A DNA stretch of 64,000 nt from Paralichthys olivaceus (Eukaryota; Chordata; Actinopteri; Pleuronectiformes; Paralichthyidae): positions 17,069,580 to 17,133,579 of the forward strand of contig NC_091104.1 of NCBI RefSeq assembly GCF_024713975.1, in the 5' to 3' direction. Below are positions 1-27,978 of this stretch, piece by piece. The translations under genes and the position numbers were made by a program. Numbering within the stretch: the stretch's first letter is position 1; each line of letters begins with the position of its first letter. The notes beneath the pieces were generated by a model that saw nothing but the letters and a program-made list of their open reading frames with translations, did not search any database and was not told the DNA's origin.

Positions 1-1625
1 CCCAAACCCCAGAACTCAATCACTAGAAACACACTCACACAAATGAAACCCTGCTATCTCTGTCGACCATCACCAGACCTCACAGAACCAGTCTGGTGCC
101 TCGGTTCTGCCCAAGCCACAACCGCTAACTTCCTCCAGGATAATCCTCTGGGGAGGACAGGACTTTGAAATCCAATTAAGAAATTAACTTCCTCCCTCGT
201 TTTTGGCAGCAAGTTTAATTTCCCTTCAGGGCTGTGGATTCTGCATGTTGGAAACTGTGAGTAGTGGTCGTAGAGAAAAAGTTGGATTTTCAGGACATCG
301 TGAAGATCTGATGTGGAGCTGGGAAGTGAAATGTAGAGGAAGATTCTCAGGAAGGCGTCTGGACTCTCCTCTACATACATATAAAATCTATGGAGGCACA
401 ATCTGTTTTTATGCCTCCAATTCTGCCATAAATGCTGGGTCTGGTATCAACAAGTATATAAATCTACCGATACACTGACACATCTTTATATTATATTAGT
501 TTCACCCAGATAACACCGTCATTTTCTTTTTCCAAGAAAATCACTACAAAACTGCAGAGAGCAGCAAGCTAGTTCAAAATATTATCAAAATTGACAATAT
601 TCATGCTAAAATGTCCTAACTAGTAAAACAGTGATAAATATGTGATATTGTGTAAGACTTCAGTTTCCAGGGCTGGCAAAATTTAAAAGGTCTTTTGTTT
701 TTATTAACTGTTGCTGCATTTCTATCTGAAGGAAGTAATTGTTGTGTATTCCTAGATTTTGTTATTTGTGTTATTTTTCAGTTATGACTGTCAAACCACA
801 AGTTCTTTGGCATTCATTCTCTGACTGTATGTACAGTATTTGTTTTTCAAAGGATTTAACATGATTATGGACTGAGCGTTGAGGTGGTAGGCCCAATATT
901 AATTTCACATCGACACTATTTGGAATTTATATTCATTTTAAATATGCTGTTGGCCAGACAAGATAAGTCTAAAAAATAAACATCTGTAAAAGTAATGAAT
1001 AAGTTAACATCCAATATAAATATATAGAGAGACTATAAATAAAATATACAGTAAAACCGAATATATACAGTGAAGACATTCCAAAGTGTGATGGTTGTGA
1101 TTTCTATGTTATAATTCAGTCATTTCTTCTTCTCCTAGTTGTACACTGGTGTGGAGCTCTGAGTGTGAAATAAAGATGAGGTAAACATCCTTACGTCAGA
1201 GACATTTCAGATCAGTGCTGATGCAAAGGACTTGACTGATGCTGTGACGCCGCTTGGTGGTGACTTCAGTGTGTTACATTGTTTTAGCCATTAGCCAGTT
1301 AGCCTGAGTTGTCTTTCGCTACCAGGAGTCTCAGTACAACTTAACAAATGTTTTCTTACATTTCATTTCGGATAACTTAACAGAACGGCCCTTACGTCAT
1401 TGTACAACACACCACATTAACGCACTCTCCTGTAAGCTCCGTGCAAGCAAGCTAGCATAGCCTCCTGCCTGCAGAGAAAACTGTCCTCAGACACAACTTC
1501 ATTCAGACCTGGAACTCAGGGAACGACACCGTGCAGCCTGCAGTGTCTACACTCACACCTGTGGCTCCCTTCACTAGAACTGCGCCTCGTTATCCGACTA
1601 GCTGAACAGCTAACCGGCTAGGTAC
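1..1625 (-). other. DNAJC17 intron 1 (part)
   Basis: This stretch follows the DNAJC17 exon 1 donor on the minus strand. It is AT-rich on the left and moderately GC-rich from about 1,140 to 1,620. Open frames near 54-478 have no recognisable domain and look like chance. I see no exon with both splice sites. Confidence 0.5.
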
Positions 1626-1706
1626 CTCTTTCGTAGTGGCGGTGTTGTCAATTCCGAGTAAACCATACAGGTCCATCTGCAGGAGGTCTTTGGCCTTCCC
1701 GGACAT
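1626..1706 (-). CDS. dnajc17: DNAJC17, first coding exon (partial gene)
   Basis: The minus strand opens with ATG at 1706 and encodes 27 residues beginning MSGKAKDLLQMDLYGLLGI and ending TTKE. It stops at a phase-0 donor GAG|GTACCT. The peptide closely matches the start of the DNAJC17 J domain (human reads KELLQMDLYALLGI); the rest of the J domain and the RNA-recognition motif would follow. DNAJC17 is a nuclear J-domain protein linked to pre-mRNA splicing. No second exon is visible in bases 1-1625, so the rest of the gene should lie beyond the left edge. The call rests on one short exon, but the LLQMDLY signature is distinctive. Another class C J protein is the main alternative. Confidence 0.78.
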
Positions 1707-1902
1707 GACTGACGACAAACACTGACAGTACTGACACAGGCAGAAGAATAACGGGTGTAAACGTGGTGTTAGCGTGGTGTTAGCGTGCGGCTAATTCTGC
1801 TGTTTGTTGTTGTTCCAGGTCGCACGAGTTTGACGTCTTCGGCAACTGGCGCCTGCACTGCATCGTGGGAAACGTAGTCCTTGTTCGACTGCTTCTCCTC
1901 AG
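1707..1902 (-). promoter_or_regulatory. DNAJC17 5' UTR and promoter with ZNF143-type site
   Basis: Upstream of the DNAJC17 start codon the sequence is GC-rich. On the minus strand 1860-1878 reads ACTACGTTTCCCACGATGC, which fits the ZNF143/STAF (SBS) consensus ACTACANNTCCCANNATGC at almost every fixed position. A TGACGTC sequence (CRE-like) lies at 1831-1837. Such sites mark TATA-less, often bidirectional housekeeping promoters. A plus-strand CTCAG|GTTTGT at 1902/1903 could be the donor of a divergent leader exon, but that is only a possibility. Confidence 0.6.
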
Positions 1903-2442
1903 GTTTGTTTTGGAGATGTTCTGATAACACAACATTTACATCTCAAAGAGGGTTTTTATAAAAGCTTTCACTTTTTACAATCATTACCACGTTGTGAGTT
2001 TTTAACTCCTTAAATCCATCTTGTCGTCCTTCATAGATTTTTCTACTAAATATTTATAATTATATTATTTTTTTATTTACATATCTCATATTCACACATC
2101 ACAATTTGCCTCATATTGCTCAAAGAGCAACTTGCAGGTTTTAGATACCAGTGAATTATTGTGTATGAAAATCATGATGAAACTTGATTTAGATTAACTG
2201 TGACTTCTAGAGTCGTTTTTGTGAGAACACTTTGCTTCCGCATCTGAAAACGACTGACCGAAAGTGACAAAGTATAAGGGAGTCTGGACAGATTAGATAT
2301 CATTTTATATTGATAAATATAGATCTCAATCCCAGCTTTGAGAGAGTGAAGAGGTTGAAAATAAACAGGTGCGACATTTTTAACCTTCAGCAAGAGATCA
2401 ACGTCATCGTACTGTTTTTTTTTTGTAGTTGTTTTTTGTATA

Positions 2443-3200
2443 TATTGTATTAGGAATATCTCAGTATTCCCCCAGAGTGGCTACTGGCCTTCAATATGTT
2501 TCCACAAAACCTATGCATACATACATTCAGAACCTGTCACCAGGTTGACTACACTTTCATGAGGCTTTATTTTTTCTTTTGCATATAATGTTCATGTGAT
2601 TTATGCTCAGATTTTCTTCTATAGCATGTGGCCAAGATACTTCAGAAAATAAATGTACCAAGTCCAAGGGATAATTTGATCAAGATCATCTTATTAATCA
2701 GAAAATCATCTTGTTTTCAAAAATTGGAGGCACCAGTTACCTCTTACATAGTATTTAACTTTTGGATTATGTAAAAATACCTCACTTGGTTGGTGGATCT
2801 GCAGAGCTGAATTTCTCAGTCATGTACTAATCTTATAACACCAGTGGCGGATCAAGGATTAAATAAGGGGTCATAACGGGGCCACAGTTTACCCAGAGGG
2901 GCCAATTATATGTCCAACATCCATGCATGATTCCTGATTCAGTCCTGCCTTGTTTACTGTTAGCTCTAAAGATTTGAGAAAAGACACTCATCATTGAATA
3001 TACAGTATTTTTGAAAATTGTTCCTCACACATTGTGTACTTCAAATAATGACAATTTGTTAACCTATTACATCTGTTAGTACTGTTAGTAAGTGACTAGT
3101 TTTTGAAGACTATATATATAATGTATTAGGAATATCTCAGTATTCCTCAAGAATGGCAACTTGCCTTTATTATTTTTCCACAAAACTCATGCACATTGTC
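2443..3200. repeat. Duplicated segment with ~75-bp direct repeats at its ends
   Basis: A block starting TGTATTAGGAATATCTCAG near 2446 recurs near 3122, followed in both by similar sequence through a CCACAAAAC motif. Between them, about 2516-3115 matches INF2 intron 2 (10174-10531) discontinuously. Shared anchors are GTTGACTAC, GAGGCACCAGTTACCTCTTA and GTGACTAGTTTTTGAAGACT. The intron copy lacks an internal stretch of some 200 bases. It could be a dispersed non-coding element, a miniature terminal-repeat element, or a local duplication. Confidence 0.6.
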
Positions 3201-6200
3201 AAATATGTTTACCAATGCTTCCTCAAATTTATACTTTAAAGTGTTGTGACAGTTTGTATTTAAATAATGATCCAACAACGTAGTACAGAGGGTCCTCTTT
3301 TTAAATTATTGTAACAGACACAGTTCCTCTAAAATAATTATTTAAAATTCTTTACAGCCTTCTCACATCACATCTAATTCTTGCTTCTCAGCCAGAATGA
3401 ACACCTACACTCATATTTGTGTGATAATGCCAAGATCAGCTTAAAACATAAGCGTGTCAGCAGATGAGACATATTACAGCAGTGGACATCTTGTGGTTTT
3501 ATTTTCCACAGCAGGGCTCCTCTGAATCATGGTTTAGCTTTGTTCAAGACTTTGGTTTTACTTCATTAAACCAGCTGAACTTGTGCCAATGATGAAATGT
3601 AAACAGAAAGCTCTGAGTCAAGTTCGTTGTTATCAGATCATCTATTTCCTGTCACGGTTATCACGATCACATTTCTTTAAAACAAAATAATGAAATGCTG
3701 CAGCATGTCCTGAAAAATCCCCATAATGCTGAAACAAGAACATGCCATGACATGTCTGCTCTCATTTTCTGTAATCTAGTCAGAGTATCAAATATCTAAT
3801 GAAAACAGATACTTGATATCTGCAAACTGTTTTGAAATGATACCTGAAGTTGTATAAAAACATTTGTCTCCTGTCAGGGTCATTATCCTTGGGATCTGTG
3901 TGCAAATGCAATGATCTCTCTTTTCTATCAGGAAACCTATGACAAACACAGTCGGGGTAAATCCTGTATACACTGCACAACACACACCCTACAGACGCCT
4001 TGCAGCAGGTTTAGTGGATTAAGGCTCTGGTTAAAATCATGGCTGAAAATCCCATGATGCATGTGCATGTGTGAACAGTAGAACGATAAATGGAAATAGG
4101 AGAATCGTGTTTGCTCTGACTTTAAAGATTGGGCGTTTGATCCCAGTGAATATGGTTGATGATCCTGTTTGACTCGCTCAGCTAGAACCTGGACTACTCT
4201 CCATGTGTGCTATGATGAGTTCATAATATTTGCTCAGACCAAGCTGCTCAGTTTAAACAGTACTGTCTCACGTATGACCATTATTTTAAATGTGAAGCTC
4301 TGCATATTCCCCTCTGGAGCTGTAACACGAGAACGCCATGCTGCTGATTCTCACCGTTCTTCATGAGAGAAGCCCAGTTTTTCTTTAACTTGACAGACAA
4401 AACGTTGAATGGTGATGGCACAGGGGACCTAAAGCAGTTTAACAATATAGGGACCCTATAGTGTATCTTTGTTTGAGCAAGTTTAATAGCCTCAAGTCAG
4501 ATATTACTGCAGGTTATTAACAAAATTTATAGATTCAAGTAAAGGTGTTTTCATTGAAGCTAATTGACGATTCAAGTTCACATCAAACTTAGAATAGAGC
4601 TAGAGAGCAATTTAAAGGAAAGGCAAACACAATGGAGAGCCACAGGAACCACGCTTTTCCTGTTGTTTTATCCCAACTTTTTTATCTCCACAGTCCTTGA
4701 GGGGAACTGCAAACAAACTGAAAAAAGATAAGAAATTCTTGAACTTTGTATTCTTTGAGCATTACAGGACGTTTGCTTCACAAGGAGACATTTTGTCTCA
4801 AGTCCAAGATAACTGAGAAAAAACAAGTGACTTTGTGTTCTGTTGGTGTGATGAAGGAGAGAAGATTTCACATTCTTAAATCCTGAAGCCTTGTAAAACA
4901 AATGGAAGAATTAACCTTTGCTCCGTTACCAAGTGTCTCTAGATTTTGTCTGGATCCTGAATTCTGAACTTGAATCATTCAAATGACAATTATGGATTTA
5001 AAGTTCAAAGTAAATATGTTGAAGTCCACTGAGGAGGAAGGAAGACTGGTTGGTTTAGATTTCATGTTAAAAGGCCCCAAAAGGCTACTCAGGGCTGGAC
5101 ATTGTGTCTTCAGGTATTGTAACTAATTCAGCCACATTCATTTAAGAGTATAATAGTAATATGTACTCTGTAACTGTGTGACATCTTGTACATTCGTGAG
5201 TTCAGTTCTTCTACTGACTTCAGTCAGGAAACGAATCTTTCCTCCAGCAGAGACTTTCTTCCTGGGGTCAGATGCAGTTGATGGGATGGGGGTGAGTGAG
5301 GGGGGGGCCCAACCACTGGCTGCATACATCCAGCATCACAAACAGATTCAAGCTGCTCAACAGCAAGCACACTCAAACCGGAAATCAGCCCGTGCGGCTT
5401 CCAAAATAAAAGGCAACTTGAAACCCCATCTTGTGATTATTGTGTGATTTCATGTGTTTGATAATCACTACTATGATCAGCTCAGTGCTAATTAAGCCAC
5501 ACAGAGGCTAATGTGTTCGCCAGCTTCTATTTTAATCTTTGTTGTTGGCTGTTTTATTATTTTATGTTTACATTATAAAGTGCAGTGTGGTTATTGCTGT
5601 GGGAATTTTTGGTTGTATCATTTCTCTTTAGCTACTTAGCCAAATTCAGTTTTCTTCATACCACGACTTTGGTCAAACCTTTAATATTTTGGAACAGTCA
5701 AATGTCAGAAAAGCATAACCAGTAATTATCTAAATATAATTTTTTTAAATAGAAATATATGATTCAATATGTATTGCTTATGCGTTGTGCAAATACAGTG
5801 ATAGAGTATAGCACATAATTGATCTACTGCAAATTTGTTCATTAAGTGTTTTTCATTCTCTTCATCAAGAAGAGTTTAAAACCACAACCTACACTAAGGA
5901 ATAAAAATAAATCTTTAAACTTGAAGAAACGGTAATGTGATATTTATCTTGATAAGTTATTAATTAATTATTGATATTCACTGATGTGAAAATATTTATC
6001 TTGATGTCATTTTTGGCCATATCACCAAACCAAACCATTTAGAACCATATTTAGCTTCCTCTATTTGCAAACGTGTTTTTTTTGTCTTCTCTTGTGTCTA
6101 TTATGTATCTTTACTTGCATTTACCTTCAGTTACATGTCTATTTTTACTCTCCCCTTTGCTACTGAGGACTGAAAAAGAATAATCATAATTTGTATCAAA

Positions 6201-6250
6201 CGTGCATTGAGGTTTTATTCTGAAAGCCCTCACCGGATGTCTGAGCTCAG
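3201..6250. other. Non-coding interval, nothing recognised
   Basis: AT-rich intergenic DNA between DNAJC17 and INF2, possibly upstream sequence or a leader intron of INF2. Open frames such as 5178-5447 are short, lack domains and have no splice-site support. I see no gene or clear repeat here. Confidence 0.4.
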
Positions 6251-6259
6251 TAACGCTGC

Positions 6260-6477
6260 CTTGTCTCTGTCAGTCTCTCTCCAAATGAGTGAAAAGCCCG
6301 GGGGCTGTGACAAATCCTGAAAGCGGAGGAGCCATCCTCCCTACAGCACAGCAAGAGGTTCGATCCCCCCCACACGGTCCATCCTCTGGAGGGTGAGAGG
6401 TTGTGTGGATGACCGCAGAGCGCATCCCCCCCTGAAGCACAGCAGAGGACGCGTGTGGATACATGGAATAAACTCAG
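6260..6477 (+). other. Candidate non-coding leader exon of INF2
   Basis: A GC-richer patch ends in a good donor, ACTCAG|GTGAGG, at 6477/6478. It lies upstream of the INF2 start exon, whose acceptor at 9788-9789 shows that at least one upstream leader exon must exist. No TATA box is evident and the 5' limit is unknown. This is an inference from the splice signal and position; other leader exons are possible, including one near 1,900. Confidence 0.28.
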
Positions 6478-7840
6478 GTGAGGGGTCGCACTCATCCTAT
6501 GTGTGATCGATGACGGTGGGAAAGTGTTTGCAGACGTGACATGTGTGGTGCAGCTGATCACCGGCTGTGTTGTTTTGCTTATTTCTGGTGGTTTTTACGC
6601 GCCACTGCGATGTGACTGGTCCGGTTACGTCCTCTCGTATGTGCAACAAAAACAATCGCAGCGCAAAACAGCGATGCTGCACCGTTTTTATGTCGCTCGT
6701 GTGCATGTGTTGTGTGTTGTTGTTCTTTAATGCAGTCTGGCAAAGTGACAGCAGTGTTCATGTGGCACAGCCTTGCCCAATCTGGAGGTGGTAATCGACT
6801 TATCCCTCTGTGGAGACAGGATGACGGGGAGAATTCAGGCTGGGATGGAAAAAAAACTGTGCAGCAAAACCACTTCTACTGATGATTGCAGTTTTTAATG
6901 CCATGTTTGGTTCACATGCACCTATGTAACCCATGTTTTTGTCAGCGTGTGCAGATTTGCTGAGAACAGCCGGAGAATCGGCCAGGGATTCAGGGTAATA
7001 ACGGGAACTAACATCACTCCACTAGATTCCAAAAAAAGAAATTGCTTGTGGACTTTGGTCACTCCCTTACATAGCAGAGAGGGGAGGATGGGAGGCTTGG
7101 ATCTGAGTTAAATGAAAACCAGATGTTTTAATTCTGCAAATACTGCATGAGGATTTATGGTGTGTACAAAGCTTAAGTAGCTGTCTATAATTACCCAATC
7201 AATAAAACAACACATGATCCAGATGTTCACATGTGTTTAAGGTGATAATTATAGTGCTGACTGCTGAGACGTTTAAATCTAATGTCACAGTAATAAATAT
7301 CTTCATCTCATATCTGCTTGCTAAATCTGGCACATCAGGAGCAAACAAACAACAATATTAGTGTATGAGATTTAATAAAAACTCAGTTAGTCTATTAGTT
7401 TATTTATTCACTTATTACATACACAGCACATATGCAAAATGTGGGGGGGGGGGACTATTCCCACATGTTTTGCAAATCATAGGGAAAAATCAGTGGAGAT
7501 GTTTGTGCCTGTTCATAAGTGTTGATGCTGTACAGTAGCAGTGGGCTGCAGTGTGGGTGGATGAACCAGAGGACAGATGAGTAGGCTCTGTTTGTGTGTG
7601 CAGTGAATCAGCCTGCTAATAGCGGTGCATGTGGGAGCGCTGGCAGACACTGATGAGAGCAAGGGAAAACTGTTCATATTTGAGGCATGCACAAAAATGA
7701 AAATGCAAATGGTCTTTGGAGGTGCTCGACATGTGACGTCAAATCAACTGGAATGAAATTTCCAAAGAGGAACATGAGCTGCCACACCAACGTGTTTGTC
7801 TTGAGCCAAGTTTCCTGTCCCATGAAACTACTTCCCCTGA

Positions 7841-7875
<35 letters not shown>

Positions 7876-9340
7876 CTTTAAGTGTCTTAGTCATAAGTGT
7901 TACTTTGCAGGAAGCAGAATCCTTCTAACAAATACTCCCAGTACATTTTCAATTTCATTTCCTAAGAATTCTTATCAACTTTGTTGGTGTTGTGAAATGT
8001 CTCAAGATTACAAGCGTCAACTCGCAGCTTTTTGCTCCCTGCTCACACTGAACATGACAGCACAACGTGCTCCTGAACCACACGGTGTCGAAACAATTGT
8101 CATGGCACAACTCTCTCACCAGGCCGGAAGGGAGCCGGAAGGGAGCCGGGGGAGCGCCCCATCCCCATTTTGTGAACACAGCTCTTTGAAGAGAACTGAG
8201 AAGGCCTATTGTAAAAAAAGAGAATGAAAAAGACAGCATTGTCCGTCTGCTTGCTGCCACGGTAACACACTCACACTGGGAGCAGGATTAAATGCAGCAG
8301 CCAGAGCTGACAAATGTCTTGCCAGAATATTTGAGGAACAGATAAGCCTCGTTTTACATTTATTTAGAATAGAAATCCACTTTGTCTGGGTTTTCACGAG
8401 TCGCAGCTTCTGTTCCTCGAAAGGTAATATTTGAAGAGAGGGATGCATTTGCAAACAGGTTGTAATGTAACAGCGTTCTAAGCAGAGCGTTAGGATGATG
8501 AAAGTTATAAATGCTTGTAGTGTCTCTGTGAATGACCTTTCCTCAGACCATGGTGTTTGCATGCACCCATCACTCACTGCCTCATCTGTATATCTTATTT
8601 GTGCCAAGAGTGAAATCAACAACAGGAGACAGGAGAGGATCCACTCACTGCTCATCTCTGCAGGACCAACTAACATCACAACCGCAGCACAGAGCGAAGA
8701 AGTTGGAGACTTTTAGAGAAAGTTTTTTCCTTCTTTGGTGGTTTTATTAGTCACACAGTGTGAGATGTGCTTGGTTACATTGGTTACACATGGTTGAATA
8801 CACTCCAGTGAATAGTTTTACAGGTTGGTACAAGAGGTGACTATCTGCTCTGGGGATATGCCAGAAAAGATCACTTGTGGAATCAATGTGTGCATTCATG
8901 TTATGTTTGTTATGATATTTTCTTTTCTCTTCAGTGGTTTCTACGTAAGCACCAGTGTTTATTTGTGCGTCAGTAATGAGTTTGAAAAACATTAATGTAT
9001 ATTGTGAATAAGGATACACACTGTCCAAACAACACTGAGCCTGGCTTTGTGCCTTTATGAAGAACTGACAGTGGTTCGCTTGTCTTTCAGACAGGATTAG
9101 GCAGGAATGTTGCTGATGATGACATGACTGCTGACATATATTTGAGTCATCCACAAACTGCAGAGCTATCATTTTCCTTTCTGTTTTCCTGTCTGATAAG
9201 GCCTTGTATGGCCTGCTTCCTGTGCTCCGGATAACTCTGCTGCATACTGGATAAAATAAAACATCAGATGTCAGTGTGGACTGACGCTATCGGTAAACTG
9301 AATTTTCTTTTGTGGATGACGACTGCTGGAAAATCCATTT
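6478..9340. other. Non-coding interval with an (AC)n microsatellite
   Basis: No coding exon is supported here. A G-run lies near 7442-7453 and an (AC)14 tract at 7845-7872. Open frames on both strands (for example 8206-8679 and 8747-9172 minus) carry no domain and have no convincing splice sites. Confidence 0.4.
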
Positions 9341-9343
9341 TTT

Positions 9344-9735
9344 CACGTGCACCATAGATTTTTATATAAAGATGGACTAGTGGTCCTCCCAGGACTAGTC
9401 TCCACTTTCTCCCGGTGTAAGAAAACAAAGCCAAAATATCCCATTATTTGGAGCATGAGTCTGCACAGTGGTGATCATAGTCTGGATACCAAGGTCCCGC
9501 CAATACACACGTTTGACCAATCAAGAGCCTAAAACCAAACTTACCAGAAAAACAAATATTTGAACAGACATCGGTGTGATAAGAACTACATAAAATGACA
9601 TAAATTATTGTAACATGTCCGTTGATTTTATGTTTGCACCATGCCCCATCCACTGACATGGAGGAGATGGGGTTTACGGTCAAAACCGCAGCCACCAGGA
9701 GGCGTTCCAGATAATTTGGCATCACTTTAATATGT
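9344..9735. mobile_element. Percomorph-type dispersed repeat, copy 1
   Basis: The sequence begins CACCATAGATTTTTATATAA followed by AAGATGGACTAG, and ends with GCAGCCACCAGGAGGCGTT and a GGCATCACTT tail. This resembles a short non-autonomous repeat abundant in percomorph genomes (from memory). A related inverted portion occurs at about 59925-60062. It lies just upstream of the INF2 start exon. Confidence 0.5.
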
Positions 9736-9803
9736 CGTGTGTATGTTTAATCTACACTGACAACATATTTTCTCCTTTTTCCTCCACAGTCCCACCAGCC
9801 ATC

Positions 9804-21794
<11,991 letters not shown>

Positions 21795-22281
21795 TTTCTC
21801 AGTGGAGTTCTGAACTGGAAGAACTATATATATATTTAATTTTGTGCGAGACTACATGAATGTCGACTGCCTTCGAGAGGATGCAGAGATCTTTCTTTTG
21901 CGATGATTTGTCTTTCGAGAGAGTGGACACAACTACAGCTGGGGTTTGAACAGCGTGGATGTAATCTTGTCACTTTATGTATATGAATTGTTTAACTTTT
22001 GTGTACATGGGTGTTTTTGATTCAGAGCTATTCAAAAAATATGGATATTCTTTGTATGTTTTGTAAAGTTGTTGTAATATGCATGTTTTGTTTTCTATCA
22101 TGAGCTCCAATTACCTTTCAGCACCTTGAGAAAGAAAGATACAGTGTTTGGTGCCAGATATTTACTGTAACACATAGAAAAAATATCATTTCTTTGTATA
22201 TATATTATTCAGATGAACTCTTAACAGTTATAAGGGGAACAGCATATGATGGATTGTAACTTTTAATGTGAGGTATATTTT

Positions 22282-22287
22282 AATAAA
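22282..22287 (+). terminator. INF2 polyadenylation signal
   Basis: AATAAA about 490 bases after the stop codon, in an AT-rich 3' UTR. The likely cleavage site is near 22,300. The following ~800 bases to ADSS1 are AT-rich with no gene, including alternating TATATG-type sequence near 22660-22740. Confidence 0.6.
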
Positions 22288-23121
22288 TTGAATTACTATT
22301 GAGTTGTGTTTTTAATCACAAAGATATTCATGCAAACATAAATGTGTTCATTTTAATGACCTTTATACCTTCAACTGTTTTTCCAAAGTCTTTCAATCCG
22401 TTTCTTCGATGGCTTAATCAATTACTTTCCAATTCTATGAATTAATTGAGTTTACAGCGGTGTAGTTTTTTGTTTTTATTTTAATTAAAATAAGTTGTGA
22501 TAACACAAAGTTTAATATATCTTGCAACACTGGAATTTCGTTGAAATGAACATTAATATGTCATTTATATATCAAATAAAGATGAATGATAAATCCATAG
22601 TCAAGCAGGGTTGAATGACCAAATCTGGCCCAAGGACAAATGGTCATTTTTATATAATAAAAATATACACATGTATATATTTGTATGTACATATGTATTA
22701 TATTTTATATATAGGTCTATATATACAGGTCTTTCCTGTATTATATAATAAAAATAATACTTTTTCAATGTTCCAGGGACATTACATGACATACTTAAAC
22801 GTATACTTATTTATAATAAGACTGATATTGAAAATTAAATGACAAATGAAATTACAGATTGTTCATATCTTTATATAAAATATGACTTATATATTCTTAA
22901 ATGTTTTAAGTGTGACAAGTGTGTTTTTTTTCCTGCCTCGGACACAAACATTAATCTGTTTCCCCGCTGCTTCCTCAGCCCTGGAGACGATCTGCCCAGA
23001 GCGCAGAGACACTCCTGCGCGTCTGGCTGTGACATCATCAGCTCTGAGGTTACAGATATGGCAAAGCCCCCTCTTGGAGACGCGTTAGTCTTCTTGCGGA
23101 CCGACCACAGCCAGCACCGTC

Positions 23122-27323
<4,202 letters not shown>

Positions 27324-27408
27324 AGGGAAACCTTCACCTCCCCTTGATGGAAGAACTGATCGTGGGGCATCTTTTCAAGACCTTAAAATGATTTTCTCTT
27401 TATTGGTT

Positions 27409-27414
27409 AATAAA
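27409..27414 (+). terminator. ADSS1 polyadenylation signal
   Basis: AATAAA 86 bases after the stop codon. A second AATAAA at 27533-27538 could serve as an alternative site. Confidence 0.6.
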
Positions 27415-27821
27415 CAAATCATCTATATAGCCTTTTAGCAGTGTTGGTTTTGTTTGTTTTGTTGCAGCTAAAAATCTCTTCTTCTCTTCTTTTATTATGA
27501 CTATTAGAGGATGTAAGTATACCACAAATGTCAATAAAAAGCCATGTCACCATTTTAACTGGCACCAATATTTTCAAATAAAAGTTACTAGATAAACTGG
27601 GACTGTTTTGATTATTTTGGGAATTTAATCATAAGTTTAAAAAAAGAAACTCGTTGACTTGATTCAAATAAATATGTAAGAGAAAAATGAGCACCTTTCC
27701 TTCATGTCTTCTACTAATCTCCTGTTGTTGCTTTTTTAAATTGAACAACAAAAACTTCACAGAATTCTCCACAGCCCGTGAACGCAGCATAATGCGGGAA
27801 GTTTAGTATTCAGCCAGATGT

Positions 27822-27978
27822 CACATGACGGCAGAGCAGCGATTCGATTGGCTCCTAGCTTTCACGTGACAATAAAGAAGGCGCGTGATTGGCTCCTCGC
27901 ATCTTCTCTTCCACTTTTTCCCGCAACAAACAAGTCCGGACGTGTGTTGGACCGTGTAACTTTAGTTCAGCTGCTAAA
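27822..27978 (+). promoter_or_regulatory. SIVA1 promoter: CCAAT boxes, E-box, E2F site
   Basis: Two inverted CCAAT boxes (ATTGG at 27847-27851 and 27888-27892) flank an E-box CACGTG (27863-27868). TTTCCCGC at 27917-27924 fits the E2F consensus TTTSSCGC. The start codon follows at 27979. No TATA box is seen. Mammalian SIVA1 is reported as an E2F1 and p53 target, which suits the E2F-like site; function in this species is inferred. Confidence 0.55.

Noticed and set aside
54-478. Possible second exon of DNAJC17 at the left edge
   Set aside because: Neither strand encodes the expected J-domain sequence (HPDK region) next to splice sites.
2443-3200. LTR retrotransposon
   Set aside because: The direct repeats are only about 75 bases, with no primer-binding site, polypurine tract or coding sequence seen.
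7845-7872. CRISPR-like array
   Set aside because: It is a plain (AC)n microsatellite; no spaced repeats exist anywhere in the window.
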